Shown here one piece after another: positions 1 to 5,759 of a DNA stretch of 5,759 nucleotides. The notes beneath the pieces were generated by a model. The model was not told where the DNA came from. It worked only from the letters and a program-made list of their open reading frames with translations, and did not search any database. Position 1 is the stretch's first letter. The number at the start of each line of letters is the position of its first letter. The translations under genes were made by a program, and so were the position numbers. The stretch comes from Pseudomonadota bacterium (GTDB lineage Bacteria; Myxococcota; Myxococcia; Myxococcales; Myxococcaceae): the NCBI GenBank assembly GCA_023423535.1, contig JAFAFL010000155.1:1-5759 (forward strand). The letters run 5' to 3'.

Positions 1-2454
1 GCCGCCGACATCCTGCGCGGCAAGATGGACGCCAGCGAGTTTAAGGAATACATCTTCGGCATGCTGTTCCTGAAGCGCTGTTCGGACGTGTTCGACCAGC
101 GCCGGGAAGAGGTGGTCGCTGAACGCATCGCCGCGGGCGAGTCGCCGCAACAGGCGAAGGAATCGGCGGAGAATCCGCGCTGGTACCGGCGTTCCGGCTC
201 GTTCTGGGTGCCGCCACAGTCGCGTTATCCTTTCCTGCTCAACGAGGCCCACCAGAACGTCGGTGACTTCCTCAACAAGGCGCTGACCGGCATCGAATCC
301 GGCAATACCAGCCTGGCTGACGTGCTGGAGCACATCGACTTCACCCGCAAAGTCGGTCAGAGCAAGATCACCGACCAGAAGCTGCGCCAGCTGATCACCC
401 AATTCGGCCAGCACCGCCTGCGCAATGAAGACTTCGAGTTCCCGGATCTGCTCGGCGCGGCCTACGAATACCTGATTGGCGAGTTCGCCGATTCCGCCGG
501 CAAGAAGGGTGGCGAGTTCTATACCCCGCGCTCGGTGGTGCGGATGATGGTGCGCTTGCTCAAGCCGCAGGCGGAACACCACATCTACGATCCCTGCGTC
601 GGTTCTGGTGGCATGCTGATCCTGTCGAAGGAGTACATCGACGAGCACGGCCAGGACGGGCGCAAGGCCAATCTGTACGGCCAGGAGTTCAACGGTACGG
701 TCTGGTCCATCGCCAAGATGAACATGCTGCTACACGGCATCGACACGGCGTGGCTGGAGAACGACGACACCCTGGAGAATCCGCGCCACGTCAAAGACGG
801 TGAGCTCATGCGCTTCGACCGCGTACTGACCAATCCGCCGTTCTCGATCAACTGGGGTACGGTCGACAAGAGCGCGGACGGCCAACCAATCTGGGCGCCA
901 AAGTACCCGGAGCGATTCCGCCACGGCCAGGTCAAGCTGGGCAGCAAGAAGGCCGACCTGATGTTCCTGCAGCACATGCTGGCCGTCACGCGCGATGGCG
1001 GCATGGTCGCGACGGTGATGCCGCACGGCGTGCTGTTCCGCGGCGGCGATGAAGCGACCATCCGCAGGGGCATCATCGAGAACGACATGCTGGAAGCGGT
1101 GATCGGCGTGGCGCCGAATCTGTTCTACGGTACCGGCATTCCGGCCTGCATCCTGGTGCTGCGCCAGCAGGTGGCCGAAGGCGCGAACCGGGTCAGCGGT
1201 AAGCCCGAAGCACGTCGCAGCAAGGTGCTTTTCATCAATGCCGACCGCGAGTTCTTCGAAGGGCGCGCGCAGAACTACCTGCTGCCGGAGCATATCGAAA
1301 AGATCGTCAGTACCTACGATGCCTTCGAAGCCGTGCCCGGCTTCAGCGCCATCGTCGACAACGCCACGCTGCTGGAGAACGGCTGCAACCTCAACATTCG
1401 CCGCTATGCAGACAACGCGCCGGCACCGGAGCCGCACGACGTGCGCGCGCATCTTGTCGGTGGCGTGCCGAAGACGGAAGTCGAGGCCGAAGACAAGGCG
1501 GCGCTGTTCCGAGCGCACGGCCTGGATCCAACCGACCTTTTCGTCGAACGCGACGCGAAGTATCTCGACTTCAGGCCGGAATTCGCCAAGCGCGCCGACC
1601 TCAAGCCCGCGATCGAAAGCAATGCCGGTTTGCTGGCGAAGGAAAAGGCGATCCGTGATGCGTTCGAGGCCTGGTGGGCGGAACACGGCCCACGTGTGCT
1701 CGAGCTCGCCAACAAGTCGGACGATGCGTCCAGCTTGGTGGCCCTGCGCAATGATCTGCTGGCCAGCTTCAGCCAGTCACTGGATGCGGTGGGCATGCTC
1801 GATCCGTTTCAGGTGCGCGGCATCGTGGCCGGTTTCTGGAACCAGAGCCGCTTCGACTTCCTCACTCTGATGGCACGCGGCAGCCGGGGCGTGGCCGATG
1901 CCTGGCGCACCAGCATCGTCACCGCGCTGGAGGACAAGGCCAGCAAGGACAATCCGCTGGAGCACAAGCTGGTGCGTTTCCTGATGGGTGAATTTGTCAC
2001 GGAGATCGCCGAGCTGGAGGCAAAAAAGGCGGAGCTGGAAGCACAGGTCAAGGCGTCCTGTCCGAAGGAGGCCGACGATGACGGCGACGGCGCGGAGGTA
2101 GCGGAAGAAGGCGACGAAGAAGCCGTAAGCGAGGAGCAGGTGAAGGCGTGGAAGAAGGAATTGGCCGCGACGAAGAAGGCGTTGAAGGCGAAGCTTGAAA
2201 CCTTTACCGAGAAGCTAGGTGCACAGGTCGATGGTTTGTCGTCAGAGGACGCTGGCGCGCTGTTGCTGAAGATCTTGCACGACGACATGCGTGGCATCGT
2301 GGAGCGCTACATCGCGGCGCAGCGCAAGCAGGTGATTGCGGCGTTTGAAGCCTGGTGGGACAAGTACCGGGTAACGCTGACGCAGATCGAGCAGGCGCGC
2401 GATGATGCGGCTAACGAGCTGCAGGGGTTCCTGAAGGGGTTGGCGTATGTCTGA
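1..2454 (+). CDS. hsdM: Type I restriction-modification system DNA adenine methyltransferase subunit HsdM (5' partial)
   Basis: HsdM transfers methyl groups from S-adenosylmethionine to adenine N6. Two copies join one HsdS to make the M2S methyltransferase, which is also the core of the restriction complex. The frame is open from base 1, reading AADILRGK before the ATG at 25. This matches the usual HsdM N-terminal pattern (ADxLRGxMDASEYKEYIFGMLFLKR), so the real start is upstream and 817 residues are visible. Landmarks by window codon: helical HsdM N-domain 1 to about 150; GEFYTPR, the motif X region near the SAM pocket, 171-177; DPCVGSGG, SAM-binding motif I, from 197; NPPF, catalytic motif IV of N6-adenine enzymes, 278-281. 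The protein is much longer than the roughly 500-residue classical HsdM. Beyond about codon 480 lies an extension with two AFEAWW motifs and an acidic tract (about codons 690-713) between charged helices that look like coiled coil. The stop overlaps hsdS by 8 bases. The function call is firm; the role of the extension is unknown. Confidence 0.96.
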   Translation, partial: AADILRGKMDASEFKEYIFGMLFLKRCSDVFDQRREEVVAERIAAGESPQQAKESAENPRWYRRSGSFWVPPQSRYPFLLNEAHQNVGDFLNKALTGIESGNTSLADVLEHIDFTRKVGQSKITDQKLRQLITQFGQHRLRNEDFEFPDLLGAAYEYLIGEFADSAGKKGGEFYTPRSVVRMMVRLLKPQAEHHIYDPCVGSGGMLILSKEYIDEHGQDGRKANLYGQEFNGTVWSIAKMNMLLHGIDTAWLENDDTLENPRHVKDGELMRFDRVLTNPPFSINWGTVDKSADGQPIWAPKYPERFRHGQVKLGSKKADLMFLQHMLAVTRDGGMVATVMPHGVLFRGGDEATIRRGIIENDMLEAVIGVAPNLFYGTGIPACILVLRQQVAEGANRVSGKPEARRSKVLFINADREFFEGRAQNYLLPEHIEKIVSTYDAFEAVPGFSAIVDNATLLENGCNLNIRRYADNAPAPEPHDVRAHLVGGVPKTEVEAEDKAALFRAHGLDPTDLFVERDAKYLDFRPEFAKRADLKPAIESNAGLLAKEKAIRDAFEAWWAEHGPRVLELANKSDDASSLVALRNDLLASFSQSLDAVGMLDPFQVRGIVAGFWNQSRFDFLTLMARGSRGVADAWRTSIVTALEDKASKDNPLEHKLVRFLMGEFVTEIAELEAKKAELEAQVKASCPKEADDDGDGAEVAEEGDEEAVSEEQVKAWKKELAATKKALKAKLETFTEKLGAQVDGLSSEDAGALLLKILHDDMRGIVERYIAAQRKQVIAAFEAWWDKYRVTLTQIEQARDDAANELQGFLKGLAYV
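2434..2439 (+). promoter_or_regulatory. Ribosome binding site for hsdS
   Basis: AAGGGG lies 7 bases before the ATG at 2447, inside the last codons of hsdM. It supports this start, which gives the ATGTCTGA overlap with the hsdM stop and suggests translational coupling of HsdM and HsdS. Confidence 0.6.
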
Positions 2455-3706
2455 GACTGTCGGCCTTAGTGAGATCGCTGGTCTCGCAATGGGAGAAACC
2501 ATCATCGCAAGCGATTGCGATGGGGCCGGATTTCCGATTTTTTCGGCTGATACCGGTGATTCTCCATGGAACTGGTCGACCAAGATAAAGCGTCTAAACC
2601 CCTACGGCACGATCGTTGTAGGCGCTAGGGGTTCGATTGGATTTCCACGTCTGCCAGGCTATCCGCTGTTTGGTTCAACCCAGACAACAATCGTAGTTTC
2701 ACCAAAAAAAAGTGAAATCGACAGTCGCTATTTGCTGCACGCGTTGCGCTCATTCGATTTCGGCAAGGTAACCGCGCAGCAAGCTGTGCCTATGCTTACG
2801 GTTTCGGAACTGTCGAATGTCCGGATTTGGTTTCCAGAGTTAGGGGATCAGGAAAGAATCTCGCAGGTGCTCGACACACTCGACGCCGCCATCGCGCAAA
2901 CCGAGGCCATCATCGCCAAGCTCAATGGAGTCAAGCAGGGTCTGCTGCACGATCTGCTGACCCGCGGCATCGAAGCCAACGGCGAGCTACGCCCTCTACA
3001 GAGCGAAGCGCCGCAGCTTTACAAGCAGTCGGCGCTGGGATGGATTCCGAAGGACTGGGAAGAGGTCACGCTAGGCGAGATTGCAATGCGGTCTGGAGGT
3101 TTGCTACAAACCGGCCCGTTCGGCTCGCAGTTGCATGCGCACGAATACACCATTGAAGGCGTTCCAGTCGTGATGCCTCAGGACATGGTTGATGGCGAGC
3201 TGTCCACAGTTAACATCGCGCGAATCACCGAGCGAAAGGCAACTGCGCTCGCTCGGCACCGTGTCCGCCCGAACGATCTCCTGTTCTCTCGCCGAGGCGA
3301 CCTGTCGCGGTGTGTTGCGATTGGCGAACAACACACAGGATGGCTTTGCGGCACTGGTTGCTTGCTGACACGGCTTCCAAGTTCAGAAGTGAATGCCTTC
3401 TGGCTTGCATTGGTCTATCAGCAACCGGCAACCCAGTCCCAAGTAATGGGGCGTGCGGTTGGCTCGACCATGGCGAACCTCAATACCTCAATCCTTGCAT
3501 CAATCACCATTGGTCGCCCGGTAGTCAACGAGCAAGACGAGATTGCTAATCGTGTGGCGAGTGCTTCTCTTCGGATTCGAACCGAGGAGCAAACGCTGCA
3601 GAAGCTCTATCTTGAGAAGGCCGGCCTTATGGACGACCTCCTTACCGGTCGAGTTCGAGTCACGCCCCTGCTGGCAAGGGCCCAAAATGAGATGGAGTAC
3701 GTCTGA
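2447..3706 (+). CDS. hsdS: Type I restriction-modification system specificity subunit HsdS
   Basis: HsdS reads the bipartite DNA target and holds the two HsdM subunits in place. The 419 residues show the usual two-fold layout. TRD1 spans about residues 1-131 and includes VGLSEIA near the start and GTIVVGARGSIG. The central conserved helix spans about 132-175 (LGDQERISQVLDTL to LLTRGI). TRD2 spans about 197-360, opening with LGWIPKDWEEVTLGEI, the standard opening of a TRD. The distal conserved helix spans about 361-405 (NEQDEIANR to LLTGRVRV). The two conserved helices resemble each other in protein but not closely in DNA. TRD1 is somewhat short but looks complete. The TRDs are AT-richer than the linker, which suggests domain exchange. 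An A8 run at 2704-2711 falls in TRD1. The gene overlaps hsdM by 8 bases and hsdR by one. The DNA target cannot be read from the sequence. Confidence 0.95.
   Translation: MSETVGLSEIAGLAMGETIIASDCDGAGFPIFSADTGDSPWNWSTKIKRLNPYGTIVVGARGSIGFPRLPGYPLFGSTQTTIVVSPKKSEIDSRYLLHALRSFDFGKVTAQQAVPMLTVSELSNVRIWFPELGDQERISQVLDTLDAAIAQTEAIIAKLNGVKQGLLHDLLTRGIEANGELRPLQSEAPQLYKQSALGWIPKDWEEVTLGEIAMRSGGLLQTGPFGSQLHAHEYTIEGVPVVMPQDMVDGELSTVNIARITERKATALARHRVRPNDLLFSRRGDLSRCVAIGEQHTGWLCGTGCLLTRLPSSEVNAFWLALVYQQPATQSQVMGRAVGSTMANLNTSILASITIGRPVVNEQDEIANRVASASLRIRTEEQTLQKLYLEKAGLMDDLLTGRVRVTPLLARAQNEMEYV
2704..2711 (+). repeat. hsdS: A8 homopolymer run within hsdS TRD1
   Basis: Eight consecutive A residues cover the end of codon 86 (CCA), two AAA lysine codons and the first base of an AGT codon. 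In the -1 frame TGA follows at 2713-2715; in the +1 frame TAA follows at 2769-2771. A one-base slip either way would therefore truncate HsdS in its first TRD. The run is clear; any role in switching is inference. Confidence 0.6.
3694..3697 (+). promoter_or_regulatory. Ribosome binding site for hsdR
   Basis: GGAG lies 8 bases before the ATG at 3706, within the last codons of hsdS. Together with the TGATG stop/start junction it supports this start and coupled translation of HsdR after HsdS. Confidence 0.6.
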
Positions 3707-5631
3707 TGGGTTGGGAAATCGACGATGTCGAAAAACCCTTTGTCGAACAGCTCAAGCTGCTAGGCTGGACCTACATTGAAGGTGACATCGACGACTCCAC
3801 CGCCACCGGTCGCAGTGACTTTCGACAGGTCGTCCAGGAAGCTGTCCTACGCGAAACGCTCCACGCCATCAACCTAGACAACAGCGGCCAGCCCTGGCTG
3901 GACGACGGGCGCCTGAGTGAAGCCGTCGCCGCGATCACCCGCCTCGGTGCGCGCACGCTCATCGAAGCCAATGAGAAAGCCACCGAACTGCTGACGCGCG
4001 GTATCACCGTCGATGGCCTGCCTGGCTGGGACGGCGGCCGCGGCCAGACCATCCAGTACATCGACTGGGCCAATCCGGCTAACAACCGCTACACCGTCAT
4101 CAACCAGTACCGTGTCGACTGCCCGCCGGGCTACGACACTGGGAAAGGCTTCATCGTCCCCGACCTTGTGCTGCTGGTGAATGGCATTCCCCTCGTCGTC
4201 GTGGAATGCAAAAGCCCCGGCGTCCCCGAGCCGTTGGCCGATGCCGTGGATCAGCTGCGCCGCTACAGCAATCAGCGCAAGGCCAGCTTGGAGGTACAGG
4301 ACAACGAAGGCAATGAGTCCTTGTTTGCCACCAATCAGCTGCTGATCGCCACCAGCTTCGACGAAGCGCGTGTAGGCTGCATCGGTGCCACTTTCGACTG
4401 GTATAGCCAGTGGAAGACCGTCGTTGGCCCCGATGGCAGCGGCAGCGAACAGGCCGTGGCCGAGTCAATGGGCAAGCAGACCTTGTCCGAGCAGGAGCGC
4501 TTGGTGGCCGGCCTGTTGATGCCCGCACACCTGCTGGATGTGGTCTACAACTTCACCTTGTTCATGCAGGCTGGCGGCCAGACCATCAAGACCGTCTGCC
4601 GCTACCAGCAGTACCGCGCGGTCAACAAGGCGATTGCCCGACTCAAGGCCGGCAAAACCCGTGCCAAGCACGGCGAACACGACGAGCGCGGTGGCATCGT
4701 CTGGCACACCCAGGGCAGCGGCAAGTCGCTGACCATGGTGTTCCTGGTGCGCAAGATGCGCGCGGACACGCAACTGCGGAAATTCAAGGTGATTGTTGTC
4801 ACCGACCGCAAGGATCTGCAGAAACAGTTGTCGCTGACCGCCAGCCTGACCGGGGAAACGGTGGAAGTCGCCACCAGCACCGAAGGCGTGAAGGGACTGG
4901 CCAGGCGCAAGGGGCCGGGGCTGGTGTTCGCCACCATCCACAAATACCGCGACCCGGACACTGAGAACGACGCGCCGCTGAAAATCGAGGACCTGCCGAA
5001 CGTCGTCGTGGCTGAGGGTGACGACGACAAGCCCGGCAAGGCCGCGGCAAAGCCTAAGGACGCGCCGTTCGAAGTACTGAACGACGACGAGAGCATTCTC
5101 GTGTTGTTCGACGAGGCGCACCGCACCCAGGCCGGCGACCTGCATGCCAACCTGCGCGCGGGCCTGCCCAACTGTGCGCGCATCGGCTTCACCGGCACGC
5201 CGATCATCATGGGCGAGAAGAAGCGCACCCACGAGATCTTCGGCGAGTTTATCGACCGCTACACCATCAAGCAGGCCGAGGAAGACGGCGCCATCGTGCC
5301 GATCCTGTACGAGGGCCGAACCGCCAAGGGCGCGGTGAAGGAAGGCGCGGACCTGGACGAGCTGTTCGAAGACCTGTTCCGCGAGCGCAGCAAGGAAGAG
5401 CTGGAAGCGATTAAACAGAAGTACGCGACCAAGGGCCACATCTTCGACGCGCCCAAGCTGATCGAGGAGAAAGCGCGCGACATCATGCGCCACTATGTCG
5501 CCAACATCCTGCCCAACGGTCTGAAGGCGCAGGTGGTGGCCTACAGTCGGCTGGCAGCAATCCGCTACTTCAGTGCGTTGCAGGCGGCCCGCGACGACCT
5601 GTTGGCCGAAGCGCATGCGCTGTCGACTTAG
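3706..5631 (+). CDS. hsdR: Type I restriction endonuclease subunit HsdR, N-terminal part, interrupted by an in-frame amber stop
   Basis: HsdR is the ATP-driven DNA translocase and nuclease of the type I complex. It cuts unmodified DNA away from the recognition site. The 641 residues carry, in order: a PD-(D/E)XK nuclease domain with D153 and E167-C-K169 (PDLVLLV, then VVVECKSPG); Walker A QGSGKS at 336-341; TDRKDL near 366; a charged Ala/Lys/Asp linker at about 430-457; DEAH at 469-472; TGTP (motif III) at 496-499; and a probable motif IV, KAQVVAYSR, at 607-615. The frame then meets TAG at 5629-5631. Full HsdR proteins are about 1000 residues or more. Motifs V and VI of the second RecA domain and the C-terminal helical domain that docks on the methyltransferase would be missing. 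The product as written should not translocate and probably does not restrict. The start shares one base with the hsdS stop (TGATG). Identity is firm; whether the stop is real is open. Confidence 0.93.
   Translation: MGWEIDDVEKPFVEQLKLLGWTYIEGDIDDSTATGRSDFRQVVQEAVLRETLHAINLDNSGQPWLDDGRLSEAVAAITRLGARTLIEANEKATELLTRGITVDGLPGWDGGRGQTIQYIDWANPANNRYTVINQYRVDCPPGYDTGKGFIVPDLVLLVNGIPLVVVECKSPGVPEPLADAVDQLRRYSNQRKASLEVQDNEGNESLFATNQLLIATSFDEARVGCIGATFDWYSQWKTVVGPDGSGSEQAVAESMGKQTLSEQERLVAGLLMPAHLLDVVYNFTLFMQAGGQTIKTVCRYQQYRAVNKAIARLKAGKTRAKHGEHDERGGIVWHTQGSGKSLTMVFLVRKMRADTQLRKFKVIVVTDRKDLQKQLSLTASLTGETVEVATSTEGVKGLARRKGPGLVFATIHKYRDPDTENDAPLKIEDLPNVVVAEGDDDKPGKAAAKPKDAPFEVLNDDESILVLFDEAHRTQAGDLHANLRAGLPNCARIGFTGTPIIMGEKKRTHEIFGEFIDRYTIKQAEEDGAIVPILYEGRTAKGAVKEGADLDELFEDLFRERSKEELEAIKQKYATKGHIFDAPKLIEEKARDIMRHYVANILPNGLKAQVVAYSRLAAIRYFSALQAARDDLLAEAHALST
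5629..5631 (+). other. hsdR: Premature in-frame TAG stop in hsdR
   Basis: The frame reads L-S-T-stop-D-K-A-M-D-D-E. From general memory of HsdR proteins this stretch often reads like LSxEDKxxDDEA, so the TAG would replace a GAG glutamate codon by a single G-to-T change. The frame is intact on both sides, so this is a point change and not an indel. Confidence 0.8.
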
Positions 5632-5759
5632 GACAAGGCGATGGACGACGAGGCGCTGTGCCAGCGCCCGCCTAAAGTGCAGGCCGCGGTGCAGGCCTGG
5701 CGCTATCGAGAGCTACTGGCAGGGATCACCTTTGCGCCGATCATTTCCGGTAGCAACAA
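5632..5759 (+). pseudogene. hsdR: Continuation of hsdR reading frame after the amber stop (3' partial)
   Basis: In the same frame as the upstream hsdR part, 42 further codons are open to the window edge. They include DDEALCQRPPKV, AVQAWRYRELL and FAPIISGSN, and they look like the stretch that follows motif IV in HsdR proteins. Codon use is unchanged across the stop. An ATG at 5641 with AGGA 7 bases before it could allow translation to restart, giving a split HsdR. Without restart, readthrough or suppression this segment is untranslated. The gene continues beyond the window, so I cannot say whether the rest is intact. Confidence 0.75.

Noticed and set aside
25..27. ATG at 25 as the true start of hsdM
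   Set aside because: The frame is open upstream to base 1 and reads AADILRGK, which belongs to the conserved HsdM N-terminal domain. No ribosome binding site of note precedes it. The start is outside the window.
730..1686. Long open frame on the - strand opposite hsdM (318 codons)
   Set aside because: It is antisense to the catalytic region of hsdM and has no recognisable motif. It is best explained as a shadow of GC-rich codon use.
1238..1870. Second + strand open frame inside hsdM
   Set aside because: Its translation is rich in Arg, Ser, Thr and Pro, typical of an out-of-frame reading of GC-rich DNA, and the hsdM frame carries the recognisable domains.
2887..3670. Possible direct DNA repeat between the two conserved helices of hsdS
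   Set aside because: The protein segments resemble each other (GLLHDLLTRG and GLMDDLLTGR), but the DNA has diverged too far to be a likely site of recent intragenic recombination.
4465..5616. Long open frame on the - strand opposite hsdR (383 codons)
   Set aside because: It lies antisense to clear helicase and nuclease motifs of HsdR. Such frames are common opposite GC-rich genes with biased third positions. I see no recognisable domain in the translation.
5632..5759. Transcription terminator or a new gene after the hsdR stop
   Set aside because: There is no hairpin followed by a T run. The sequence continues the hsdR frame with HsdR-like residues, so it is part of the interrupted gene.

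Overview
The window holds most of a type I restriction-modification (RM) operon, read left to right on the + strand as hsdM - hsdS - hsdR. The DNA is GC-rich (about 62-63% in 60-base lines I counted by hand in hsdM and in the hsdS linker). Codon use strongly favours G or C at third positions. This fits a high-GC proteobacterium, but nothing here allows a genus call, and RM operons move between genomes.

Layout: 1-2454 is the DNA adenine methyltransferase/modification subunit HsdM, with its first codons lying upstream of the window. 2447-3706 is the specificity subunit HsdS, with two target-recognition domains (TRDs). From 3706 comes the restriction/translocation subunit HsdR, which runs off the right edge. 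The genes are packed tightly: hsdM and hsdS overlap by 8 bases (ATGTCTGA), and hsdS and hsdR share one base (TGATG). Each downstream start has a purine-rich ribosome binding site inside the preceding gene. The cluster therefore looks like one transcript with translational coupling. No promoter or terminator is visible, and there is no non-coding stretch of any length.

The main departure from a textbook locus is an in-frame amber stop (TAG, 5629-5631) in hsdR. The upstream part encodes 641 residues: the PD-(D/E)XK nuclease domain, the first RecA-like motor domain and the beginning of the second. After the stop the same frame stays open to the window end and still reads as plausible HsdR sequence, so the stop interrupts a longer gene. 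The operon as written would make a working M2S methyltransferase without a complete restriction subunit, unless the stop is a sequencing error, is suppressed, or translation restarts at the ATG 9 bases further on.

Other points: hsdS is a composition mosaic, with AT-richer TRDs around a GC-rich linker, as expected for exchanged recognition domains. It carries an 8-A run in TRD1 where any one-base slip truncates the protein. HsdM has a C-terminal extension of several hundred residues with a repeated AFEAWW motif and an acidic linker between predicted coiled-coil helices. I found no RNA gene, CRISPR array, mobile element or wholly unfamiliar system.
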